The notes under the pieces are model-generated. The model saw only the letters and a list, made by a program, of their open reading frames with translations, was not told the origin of the DNA and did no database searches. Source: Mycobacterium gordonae (GTDB taxonomy: Bacteria > Actinomycetota > Actinomycetes > Mycobacteriales > Mycobacteriaceae). Taken from it: 32,824 bases of DNA. A program made the position numbers and the translations under genes. Positions 9,086 through 20,415 of the stretch are shown piece by piece (the first letter of the stretch is position 1; every line of letters begins with the position of its first letter). Where the stretch lies: the NCBI RefSeq assembly GCF_002101675.1, contig NZ_LQOY01000094.1, positions 1 through 32,824 of the forward strand, written 5' to 3'.

Positions 9086-9670
9086 ATGTCCGGCAACGTC
9101 TGCGTAACACTGGGCGCCGCCGCCGCTGCGGTGGCGATGCTGGTGACTGGTTGCTCGCACAACACGGCGCGGCAGCTGGACTCCGCTCAGCCGCCCGGAC
9201 CGCCACCCTCGTCGATCACCGCCGTGGCTCCGCCGACCGCTCCCCTGCCCCCGCCCGAGGCGCTCACCGATGTGCTGACCCGCCTCGCCGACCCTGCCGT
9301 GCCCGGCAGCAACAAACTCAACCTGGTGCAGGGTTCGACGCCGGAGGCGGCTGCGGCGCTGGACAGGTTCACCAACGCGGCGCGTGACGGCGGCTACCTG
9401 CCGATGACGTTCGTCGCGAACAACGTCGGATGGTCGGCAACGGACCCGTCATGCGTGACGGCTACCGTCGTCGTCACGACGGCCAACCCGGACCGCCGCG
9501 AGTTCACCTTCCCGATGGAGTTCACGTCGAGCCAGGGCGGCTGGCAGCTGTCCCGCAAGACCGCCGAGATGCTGCTGGCGCTGCAGAACGCCAGGAGTTC
9601 GACGGCGTCGTCGCCCGCTCCGGCCCCGCCGGCAAGCTCGGCGCCGCCCACTGCGTCGCCGACGCCCTGA
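9086..9670 (+). CDS. lppK: Probable lipoprotein LppK
   Basis: This is a 194-aa secreted lipoprotein. The signal peptide has a hydrophobic Ala/Val core and the lipobox LVTGC, with lipidated Cys23, so the mature protein is anchored on the outer face of the membrane. The mature part begins with a Pro-rich linker. A compact domain follows ([25 protein letters not shown] through [25 protein letters not shown]), and the protein ends in a Ser/Ala/Pro tail. The ADPAVPG...EFTFPMEF pattern matches LppK (Rv2116) as recalled. Upstream in frame the reading is closed by a TGA at 9038-9040 and offers no other usual start, so ATG 9086 is fixed. The substrate or role is unknown. Confidence 0.88.
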   Translation: MSGNVCVTLGAAAAAVAMLVTGCSHNTARQLDSAQPPGPPPSSITAVAPPTAPLPPPEALTDVLTRLADPAVPGSNKLNLVQGSTPEAAAALDRFTNAARDGGYLPMTFVANNVGWSATDPSCVTATVVVTTANPDRREFTFPMEFTSSQGGWQLSRKTAEMLLALQNARSSTASSPAPAPPASSAPPTASPTP

Positions 9671-9674
9671 GCAG

Positions 9675-10874
<1,200 letters not shown>

Positions 10875-10880
10875 GCGACT

Positions 10881-11744
10881 ATGACGGACCTGCCGGAGCC
10901 ACGCCCTCGGCCGGCGCTGTCGCCGTCGCGGGCCGCGGACTTCAAGCAGTGCCCGCTGCTGTACCGGTTCCGGGCGATCGACCGGTTGCCGGAAGCGCCG
11001 TCGACGGCGCAGTTGCGCGGCTCGGTGGTGCACGCCGCCCTCGAACAGCTGTACGGGCTGCCCGCGCCGCAGCGAGGCCCCGACACCGCCTATGCGCTGC
11101 TTGACGCCGCCTGGCAGCGGATATTGGCCGACGAGCCGGGGCTGGCCGAAGCGCTACACCCCGACGTGCGCGCCGAACTGCTCAGCGATGCCCGAGCCCT
11201 GCTGTCCGGCTACTACCGGCTGGAGGACCCGACGCGGTTCGATCCGCAATGCTGCGAACAGCGGGTGGAGGTGGAACTCGCCGACGGGACGCTGCTGCGC
11301 GGCTACATCGACCGCATCGACGTCGCGGTCACCGGCGAGCTGCGTGTCGTGGACTACAAAACCGGCAAGGCACCCCCGGCCGCACGGGCTCTGGCCGAGT
11401 TCAAGGCGATGTTCCAGATGAAATTTTACGCGGTGGCGCTGCTTCGCTCCCGAGGCGTGTTACCGGCCCGGCTGCGGCTGATCTATCTGGCCGACGGCCA
11501 GGTGCTCGACTACGCGCCGGAACATGACGAACTGTTGCGATTCGAGAAGACGCTGATGGCCATCTGGCGGGCGATTCAATCGGCCGGCCAGACCGGTGAC
11601 TTCCGGCCCAGCCCGTCGCGGTTATGCGACTGGTGCCCGCATCAGGCACACTGCCCTGCCTTCGGCGGCACGCCCCCGCCCTACCCGGGCTGGCCTGAGT
11701 TCGCGCATCAGACCGCCCAGCGGCCGAACGAGCCGGCGGCTTGA
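10881..11744 (+). CDS. RecB/Cas4-like PD-(D/E)XK nuclease with probable Fe-S cluster, Rv2119-like
   Basis: This 287-aa protein is a stand-alone nuclease domain like the C-terminal part of RecB/AddB. In order it shows LSPSRAADFKQCPLLYRF (Cys24), a GSVVHAALEQLYG helix with the conserved His, and VVDYKTGK (the D-x-K of PD-(D/E)XK). Then come FQMKFYAVAL, matching the QxxxY motif, and a C-terminal LCDWCPHQAHC. One Cys before and three after the catalytic core is the arrangement that binds a [4Fe-4S] cluster in AddB and Cas4. It would act on DNA in the cytosol, probably in repair. No helicase partner is adjacent. It converges on an accessory gene cluster. Confidence 0.85.
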   Translation: MTDLPEPRPRPALSPSRAADFKQCPLLYRFRAIDRLPEAPSTAQLRGSVVHAALEQLYGLPAPQRGPDTAYALLDAAWQRILADEPGLAEALHPDVRAELLSDARALLSGYYRLEDPTRFDPQCCEQRVEVELADGTLLRGYIDRIDVAVTGELRVVDYKTGKAPPAARALAEFKAMFQMKFYAVALLRSRGVLPARLRLIYLADGQVLDYAPEHDELLRFEKTLMAIWRAIQSAGQTGDFRPSPSRLCDWCPHQAHCPAFGGTPPPYPGWPEFAHQTAQRPNEPAA

Positions 11745-11767
11745 GCCTGTGACTGGTCCGGCTCAGG
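11740..11767. terminator. Inverted repeat between convergent genes
   Basis: CTTGAGCC (11740-11747) pairs with GGCTCAGG (11760-11767), with one G-T pair across a 12-base loop. It spans the stop codons of the nuclease gene and the leftward coiled-coil gene. Position and shape fit a bidirectional terminator; there is no T run. Confidence 0.35.
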
Positions 11768-12443
11768 AGGACCCGCTGGCCCGCTCGGACTGCCGCTTCT
11801 GCTTCTCGGCCTCCGCCAGGTCCTCGACACGGTCCGCCTGACTGCGCTTGATCGCAGCCTCGGTGCGCTTTTCGCCTGCGTCCTGCAACTTCGATTCCGC
11901 AGCGCGCGAAGCGACCTTCTCCACGGCCTTGGTTCGGTCGGCTACCCGGTCCCTGGCCGACTCCGCGGCCTGCTTGCGGTTAGCGGCGATCGATTCGACG
12001 CGCTTCTTGGCTGACTCGCTGCGTTGACGAGCCGACTTGGTCGCTTCACGTTTCCGCTCGTCGGCGGCGCTACGCGCCTCGTCGATCTGCTGCACCGTGG
12101 CTGCACGGGCCTCCTTCTGGTCCTCGACCGCCTGCTCGCGGGCTTCGTCGAGTTTGGCGTCCGCCTGCTCCTTGCGGGTCGTGGCCCGCGCGTCGAGGGC
12201 CGCGGCCCGCCCCAGCGCGTCGGTGCGCTCGACGAGCGCCGTGCCGCGTCTGACCAGTTCCGGGTCGCGCAGCACGTTGCCGACGGTGGTGTCGAGCACG
12301 CCCAGCGCGCGCTCATAGAACAGGCGCGCGGGCGCCTCGCTTCGGATCCGCGTGACAAATCGGTCCTCGACGAACTGCAACGGATAACGGGCGCACTGGT
12401 ACTGGAAGCGCAATAGCGCGAAGGGCATTTCAGAAATGGTCAT
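11763..12443 (-). CDS. Ala/Glu/Lys/Arg-rich coiled-coil protein, 226 aa
   Basis: I recognise no named family. The first ~75 residues (MTISEMPFALLRFQYQCARYPL onward) look like a folded or membrane-associating helical segment with aromatic and hydrophobic residues. From about residue 80 to the end the chain is almost entirely Ala, Glu, Lys, Arg, Asp and Gln. It lacks Gly and Pro and has heptad-like spacing, so a long coiled coil is predicted. An in-frame extension to 12929 overlaps the next gene and is rejected. ATG 12441-12443 has TAGGAG at good spacing. It follows the CsbD-like gene by 10 bp, and both proteins are coiled coils, so they may act together, for example as a scaffold or stress protein pair. 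Confidence 0.75.
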   Translation of the reverse strand: MTISEMPFALLRFQYQCARYPLQFVEDRFVTRIRSEAPARLFYERALGVLDTTVGNVLRDPELVRRGTALVERTDALGRAAALDARATTRKEQADAKLDEAREQAVEDQKEARAATVQQIDEARSAADERKREATKSARQRSESAKKRVESIAANRKQAAESARDRVADRTKAVEKVASRAAESKLQDAGEKRTEAAIKRSQADRVEDLAEAEKQKRQSERASGSS

Positions 12444-12453
12444 GGTTTCACTC

Positions 12454-13002
12454 CTAGACGTTGTCTGAGACGTTCTCGGCATGGCGCCGAAGGCGTTCGG
12501 CTTCGGATTGGTCGTTGGAAGCAACCTGAACGTCGCTTCGATATTCAGCCGCCGCATCGATGACATCTTCGGCCGCGTCTTGCATCTCTTCCCGCTCTTC
12601 GGCTTTGGCCCGTTGCGCTTCGCGCTGAGCATCCAGTTCCGCCTGCGTCTGCTGGGTGGCGGCGGACTGCTGGGCGGCGTGCTCAGCGGCACGCTTTTGC
12701 TCGGCCTCCTGAGCGGCGATCGTGTTCTTGGCGGACGCGGTCTGCACGTTCGCTTGGATGCGTTCTTGAGCAGCCTTGGTTTTGGTCTCGGCTTCTTGTG
12801 CCCGCGCCTGTTCAGCTTCGGCGTCTGCGACCGCCTGAACGGTGTTGGCTTCCTTGCGTTCCTGAGCCTGGGTCTGCTCGAGCTGACCCTCGGCAGTGAG
12901 CGAATCGTTGTTTGTGATTGCGCCGACAACTTCTTTCGCTTTACCTTTTACCGAGTCCACCAAGCCCTTTCGTGCTTGATTGGCCGGATTTGGTTCACTC
13001 AT
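12454..13002 (-). CDS. CsbD-domain stress protein with long coiled-coil extension, 182 aa
   Basis: Residues ~1-45 (ARKGLVDSVKGKAKEVVGAI then DSLTAEGQLEQ) match the CsbD family, small general-stress proteins of unknown biochemical role. The remaining ~135 residues are an Ala/Gln/Glu/Lys-rich, Pro-poor coiled coil. CsbD proteins are normally only about 60-70 aa, so this is an extended form. ATG 13000-13002 is preceded by AAGGAG at eight-base spacing. A GGTTT on the minus strand near 13090 is followed about 16 bases later by GGAATC. This loosely resembles a stress sigma factor (SigF) promoter, but the match is weak. It is probably the first gene of a two-gene operon with the 226-aa coiled-coil gene. 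Confidence 0.82.
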   Translation of the reverse strand: MSEPNPANQARKGLVDSVKGKAKEVVGAITNNDSLTAEGQLEQTQAQERKEANTVQAVADAEAEQARAQEAETKTKAAQERIQANVQTASAKNTIAAQEAEQKRAAEHAAQQSAATQQTQAELDAQREAQRAKAEEREEMQDAAEDVIDAAAEYRSDVQVASNDQSEAERLRRHAENVSDNV

Positions 13003-13161
13003 CGAACATCTCCTTGCGGCAACTAGCCCTCAACAGTTGTTTGGTGTCGCAGAGAGAGATTCCACGCACGGGGCAGCCGAAACCTCCCGCGCGTTTCTAA
13101 TTCGATTGCCGGGCAGGGCACTTCGTTTTCGTCAGGCGATGTCCATCAAGCGATGGCACGG

Positions 13162-14538
13162 CTAGTCGAGCGGCGACATCTCCTGCAGCACCGTGGGGAT
13201 CAGCTCACTCACGGTCGGGTGGATGTGCATGGTACGCGACAGCGTCGTGTAGGGCGCCTTGGCCGACATCACGTCCAGGACGCAGTGCACGGCCTCGTCG
13301 CCACCGACGCCGAAAATGGCGGCGCCGAGGATCTCGTCGGTTTCGGCGTCGACGACAACCTTCATAAATCCTTGTGTTTCGCCCTTTTCGACCGCCCGCC
13401 CGACTCTGGTCATCGGCCGCTTGCCCACTAGCACCTGGCGGCCGGCCGCGCGGGCCTGGTCAACGGTCATGCCGGCCCGCCCCAGTGGGGGGTCGATGTA
13501 CAGCGCGTAGGTGGTGATGCGGTCGCTGACCCGGCGGGGGTCGTCATCGAGCAGATTGGCCGCGACGATCTCGAAATCGTTGTACGAGGTGTGGGTGAAG
13601 GCGCCCTTGCCGTTGCAGTCGCCCAGCGCCCAAATATGGTCGACGTTGGTTCTGAGCTGATCGTCGACGACGATGTAGCCGCGGGCGTCGGTCTGCACAC
13701 CGGCCGCCGCCAACCCCAAGTCGTCGGTGTTGGGCTGGCGCCCTACTGCCAGCAACAGGTGGCTGCCCTCGACCGGATCCGCCCCAGAATACGGAGTAAG
13801 CCGGAAACCGTTGCCTGACTTGGTAACTCGCACATCATTGGCGCCGGTGATGACGTCGATGCCCTCTTCTTCGAGGATCTCGCGGATGGTGTCCGAGACG
13901 TCTTCGTCTTCCCGGGAGGCGAGCCGCGGGCCTCGCTCGACAATGGTGACCGGTGCGCCGAACCGGCGGTACATCTGCGCAAACTCCAGTGCTATGTAGC
14001 TTCCGCCGACGACGACGAGATGCTCGGGCACCGTGTCGAGATCCATGATGGTGACGTTGGTCAGGTAGTCGACGTCGGCAAGGCCGGGGATGTCCGGTAT
14101 GACCGCTCGGCCACCGACGTTGAGGAAGATGCGGTCACCCCGGAGCAGTTGGTCACCGACTCTGACGGTGTGCGGGTCCTCGAAGCGGGCGTGCCCGCGA
14201 AAGAACGTGGTGCCCTCCATGCGGTCCAACCAGGTCTGGACGCCGTGGCGGTCCTTGAGCATGATGTCGTCTTTGCGCGCCTTAACTTTCGCCATGTCGA
14301 CGGTGACCGGCCCGGTCGCGACCCCGTACTCGGCGCCCCGACGAGCCAAGTGCGCGGCGTGGGCACTGGCCACCAGGGTCTTGGTGGGGATACACCCGTA
14401 GTTGACGCAGGTCCCGCCGACGTGCTGGCGCTCGATGACCGCGACGCGCTGCCCCGCCGCGCTGAGCCGGCCGGCCAGCGGCGGCCCGGCCTGGCCGGCT
14501 CCGACGACGATGGCGTCGAATCGCTGAGTGTCCGTCAC
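13162..14538 (-). CDS. FAD-dependent pyridine nucleotide-disulfide oxidoreductase, MerA/Lpd-like
   Basis: This 458-aa class I flavoprotein starts with FAD motif VVGAGQAGPPLAGRL and the redox disulfide GGTCVNYGCIPTKT (about residues 42-55). NAD(P) motif VVGGSYIALEFAQMYRRFG and the second FAD motif IWALGDCNGKGAFTH follow. The C-terminal dimer domain carries HIHPTVSELIP, whose His/Glu pair is the catalytic base of the partner subunit. The layout resembles lipoamide dehydrogenase and mercuric reductase. It has neither the N-terminal heavy-metal domain nor the C-terminal Cys pair of true MerA, so mercury reduction is not supported. The substrate is unknown. The start overlaps the stop of the DUF4126 gene by 4 bp (14535-14538), implying coupling. 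Confidence 0.88.
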   Translation of the reverse strand: MTDTQRFDAIVVGAGQAGPPLAGRLSAAGQRVAVIERQHVGGTCVNYGCIPTKTLVASAHAAHLARRGAEYGVATGPVTVDMAKVKARKDDIMLKDRHGVQTWLDRMEGTTFFRGHARFEDPHTVRVGDQLLRGDRIFLNVGGRAVIPDIPGLADVDYLTNVTIMDLDTVPEHLVVVGGSYIALEFAQMYRRFGAPVTIVERGPRLASREDEDVSDTIREILEEEGIDVITGANDVRVTKSGNGFRLTPYSGADPVEGSHLLLAVGRQPNTDDLGLAAAGVQTDARGYIVVDDQLRTNVDHIWALGDCNGKGAFTHTSYNDFEIVAANLLDDDPRRVSDRITTYALYIDPPLGRAGMTVDQARAAGRQVLVGKRPMTRVGRAVEKGETQGFMKVVVDAETDEILGAAIFGVGGDEAVHCVLDVMSAKAPYTTLSRTMHIHPTVSELIPTVLQEMSPLD

Positions 14539-15017
14539 AGAGCGGCCGCCGCGGCGACAATGGCGAACGCGCCCAGCACCGCCACGGCGTCTTCCAGCAG
14601 CGCGATCGGCAGGTCATGGCCACCGTTCTTGGCGACCAGCGCGCGGCGGGCCTGATAGCCGCCGATCGTGCCCAGCACCGCGCCGACGACCCCGGCGCCC
14701 AGCGCGGCCCATTTGTGTCCCCACGCGGTGCCGATGACCGCGGCGGCGAACCCGCCCATGATGAGGCGGACGGCGAACACCGGTGGAGCGGTGCGCGGCG
14801 GCGTCTTGGGCAGCTTGTCGTTCACCAGTTCGGCGACGGCAAGCAGGCTCAGGATCACCACCGTCACCAGGTTGCCGACCCAGGATGCCCAGGTTCCGTG
14901 CAGGTTGAGCCAGCTGAGGAAGACCGCCCAGGAGACCGCGGCGGGCGCCGTCAAGGACCGCAATCCGGCGACGACACCGATCAAGAGCGCGAGAAGAAGA
15001 ACGAGAACCTGCGTCAC
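14535..15017 (-). CDS. DUF4126 membrane protein, Rv2120c-like
   Basis: This 160-aa protein is almost entirely hydrophobic, with about four membrane segments: near residues 3-20, 25-65 (two close segments or a re-entrant pair) and 80-110, plus a C-terminal Ala-rich helix 138-158. The pattern GVVAGLRSLTAPAAVSW at the N-terminus fits DUF4126. Function is unknown. The GTG start (15015-15017) is preceded by a strong AGGAGG with seven-base spacing. It is the upstream partner of the oxidoreductase, with which it overlaps by 4 bp. In M. tuberculosis I recall this gene without that partner. Confidence 0.82.
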   Translation of the reverse strand: MTQVLVLLLALLIGVVAGLRSLTAPAAVSWAVFLSWLNLHGTWASWVGNLVTVVILSLLAVAELVNDKLPKTPPRTAPPVFAVRLIMGGFAAAVIGTAWGHKWAALGAGVVGAVLGTIGGYQARRALVAKNGGHDLPIALLEDAVAVLGAFAIVAAAAAL

Positions 15018-15127
15018 AGCGATCCCTCCTGGGACAGACGTAGAGCCTGGCGACGATATCGGGAGAATCCCTGTAGATCACAGGTGTCCCAGCGGGACGC
15101 TAACACAGGTGGAGCTCGTCCACAGGG

Positions 15128-15973
15128 TCAGAAACGGCAGAACCTGATGTCCGATGCCAGGATCGCTTTGGCTCCGATGGCGGCGAGTTCGTCCATGATG
15201 CCGTTGACGCCGCGCCGGGGCACCAGGGCGCGGACGGCGACCCAGTCCGGGTCGGCGAGCGGAGCGATGGTCGGCGATTCGAGTCCGGGCGTGATCGAGG
15301 TGGCCTGGTCCAGCGCCGTCCGCGGGCAGTCGTAGTCCAGCATCAGGTACTGCTGGCCGAAAACCACACCCTGAACCCGAGCCACCAATTGATCTCGGGC
15401 GGCGCTGCTTTGAGCCTGCGCGCGCTCGATCAACACGGCCTCCGAATCACACAGCGGCTCACCGAAAGCCACCAGATTATGCAGGCTCAAGGTGCGGCCC
15501 GAACCGACGACATCGGCGATGGCGTCGGCGACCCCGAGTTGCACCGAAATCTCGACCGCGCCGTCGAGCCTGATCACCGTCGCGTCAATCCCTTTGGCGC
15601 CCAGATCTTTCCGTACCAGGTTCGGGTACGCGGTGGCGATCCGCTTGCCGGCCAGGTCGGCCACCGTCCAGTCCGGTCCGGCCGGACCGGCGTAACGGAA
15701 CTTGGACGAGCCGAAGCCCAGCGCCAGCCGTTCCCGCACGGGCGCATCGGAATCCAGCGCCAGGTCCCGCCCGGTGATCCCGAAGTCTAGTTCCCCGGAA
15801 CCGACATAGATGGCGATGTCTTTCGGGCGCAGGAAGAAAAATTCGACGTTGTTGACCGGATCGATGACGGTGAGGTCTTTTGGATCGGTGCGACGGCGGT
15901 AGCCGGCTTCGGAGAGGATCTCCGAAGCGGGCTCGCTCAGCGCGCCCTTGTTGGGCACCGCGATTCGCAACAT
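15128..15973 (-). CDS. hisG: ATP phosphoribosyltransferase HisG (long form)
   Basis: HisG condenses ATP with phosphoribosyl pyrophosphate (PRPP), the first and feedback-inhibited step of histidine synthesis. The 281-aa protein starts [20 protein letters not shown]. It contains [19 protein letters not shown] in the catalytic domain and the PRPP-loop region [11 protein letters not shown]-terminal domain (from about residue 210, [12 protein letters not shown]...) is the ACT-like regulatory domain that binds histidine, so this is the HisZ-independent long form. The frame runs upstream to 16102, but that part overlaps hisE in another frame. ATG 15971-15973 matches the known N-terminus. It starts two bases after the hisE stop. 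Confidence 0.95.
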   Translation of the reverse strand: MLRIAVPNKGALSEPASEILSEAGYRRRTDPKDLTVIDPVNNVEFFFLRPKDIAIYVGSGELDFGITGRDLALDSDAPVRERLALGFGSSKFRYAGPAGPDWTVADLAGKRIATAYPNLVRKDLGAKGIDATVIRLDGAVEISVQLGVADAIADVVGSGRTLSLHNLVAFGEPLCDSEAVLIERAQAQSSAARDQLVARVQGVVFGQQYLMLDYDCPRTALDQATSITPGLESPTIAPLADPDWVAVRALVPRRGVNGIMDELAAIGAKAILASDIRFCRF

Positions 15974-15975
15974 GC

Positions 15976-16239
15976 TCACAGCTTCCGGTAGACGTCGTCG
16001 AGGGACAGCCCGCGGGAGATCATCAACACTTGCGTCCAGTAGAGCAACTGGCTGATCTCCTCGGCCAGCGCCTCGTCGGGTTCGTGTTCGGCGGCCAACC
16101 ACACCTCGCCGGCCTCTTCCAGGATCTTCTTGCCCAGCGTGTGCACGCCCGCGTCCAGCGCGGCCACCGTGGCGCTGCCGGCCGGCCTGGTGCGGGCACG
16201 TTCACCGAGCTGGGCGAACAGCTCCTCGAAGGTCTTCAC
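15976..16239 (-). CDS. hisE: Phosphoribosyl-ATP pyrophosphohydrolase HisE
   Basis: HisE hydrolyses phosphoribosyl-ATP to phosphoribosyl-AMP and pyrophosphate, the second step of histidine synthesis. It is an all-alpha MazG-like enzyme. The 87-aa protein contains [20 protein letters not shown], with the EExxE metal site, and [16 protein letters not shown]. It ends [14 protein letters not shown] 16237-16239 (MKTFEELF...) is the best usual start. The reading frame is open further upstream with similarity to the M. tuberculosis N-terminus, but the corresponding codon there is CTG. hisE and hisG are separated by two bases and are clearly co-transcribed. metH lies 47 bp upstream in the same direction. 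Confidence 0.93.
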   Translation of the reverse strand: MKTFEELFAQLGERARTRPAGSATVAALDAGVHTLGKKILEEAGEVWLAAEHEPDEALAEEISQLLYWTQVLMISRGLSLDDVYRKL

Positions 16240-16286
16240 GACCAGCGATTGTTTCAGACGTTGAAGTGCCCGGCCTCGGGTAGGGC

Positions 16287-20033
<3,747 letters not shown>

Positions 20034-20040
20034 ACACGTT

Positions 20041-20132
20041 CCTTCCACAGTGGAAGGCGTCCTTGGATCTGCCGAGCGTGGCGGATACCGGCTTGTGAGG
20101 ACCGGGACCCGTTGCAACGCCTCTCGACCAGA
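20041..20132 (-). promoter_or_regulatory. Candidate S-adenosylhomocysteine (SAH) riboswitch with SD-masking hairpin, metH leader
   Basis: Reading the minus strand: P1 5' arm TCTGGTCGAG (20132-20123), pairing with CTCGGCAGA (20076-20068) with one bulged G. Next is AGGCGTTGCAAC (20122-20111), like the SAH core GCGCUGCAA. P2 runs 20110-20083, GGGT-C-CCGG closing on CCGG-T-ATCC. Then GCCACG (20082-20077), against consensus GCCAGG. GACGCCT (20061-20055) pairs with AGGCGTT (20122-20116) as the H-type pseudoknot, keeping the U-G pair. Right after it CCTTCC (20057-20052) can instead pair with the Shine-Dalgarno GGAAGG (20046-20041). The two pairings share three bases, so they exclude each other. SAH binding would free the Shine-Dalgarno, an ON switch as known for this class. 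Confidence 0.62.
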
Positions 20133-20165
20133 CGAGTTTACGTCGTCACCCGGCGTCTGGACGCC
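20128..20165 (-). repeat. Nested inverted repeats upstream of the riboswitch-like element
   Basis: On the minus strand CCAGACG (20160-20154) is the exact complement of CGTCTGG (20134-20128). The second arm contains the 5' strand of P1, so this hairpin would compete with P1. GGCGTC-CA-GACGCC (20165-20152) is a second perfect repeat in the same place. Its GACGCC copies the 3' pseudoknot strand of the downstream element. Confidence 0.45.
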
Positions 20166-20403
20166 CTGCCTGACCCGACCCGCATGCCTACCACGGTCCC
20201 CTGGCGCGGCCAGCCTGCGGATCTTGCCGGCAATGTCGTAGTTACCCAGGTTAACCGGATTGCGCCCGAGGAAATTTCGTCCCGCCCCTGGTTCTTGCCG
20301 ACATTGCCACCAGGGTCGCGGTTGGCGCCCGGACCACGACCGCTGCGGCACACTCGGCGGGTCATGCCAGCGGCGCGCCGTCCAGCGCCCGCGCCCCACG
20401 CCG

Positions 20404-20409
20404 TAGGCT
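20404..20409 (+). promoter_or_regulatory. Predicted -10 hexamer of a leaderless PAC2 transcript
   Basis: TAGGCT lies six bases before GTG 20416, the same hexamer and spacing as before the gene at 10881. No Shine-Dalgarno lies in the gap (TACTGG). This supports both GTG 20416 as the start and a leaderless mRNA. Confidence 0.55.
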
Positions 20410-20415
20410 TACTGG

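Larger units (their letters stand above)
20034..20415. other. Divergent intergenic region between metH and the PAC2 gene
   Basis: This 382-bp gap carries the metH leader on the minus strand: the riboswitch-like element at 20041-20132 and further inverted repeats at 20128-20165. The leaderless promoter of the PAC2 gene is at its right end. An AT-richer patch at 20228-20275 contains GGTTAACC and TAACCT on the minus strand. It may hold the metH promoter, but no -35/-10 pair with proper spacing is clear. No protein-coding gene is supported in the gap. Confidence 0.6.

Noticed and set aside
12481..13026. 181-codon hydrophobic plus-strand frame resembling a membrane protein
   Set aside because: It is the complement of the CsbD-coiled-coil gene. 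The repeats of Leu, Gly and Phe come from the Ala/Gln/Glu codons on the other strand, and the minus-strand gene has a good ribosome site and a family match.
13162..14538. Mercuric reductase
   Set aside because: The heavy-metal-associated domain and C-terminal Cys pair are missing and no mer genes are nearby; only the flavin disulfide reductase family is supported.
20034..20260. Cobalamin riboswitch before the B12-dependent metH
   Set aside because: No B12 box or matching long leader was found. B12 switches usually control the B12-independent enzyme MetE, and the SAH-type architecture fits better.
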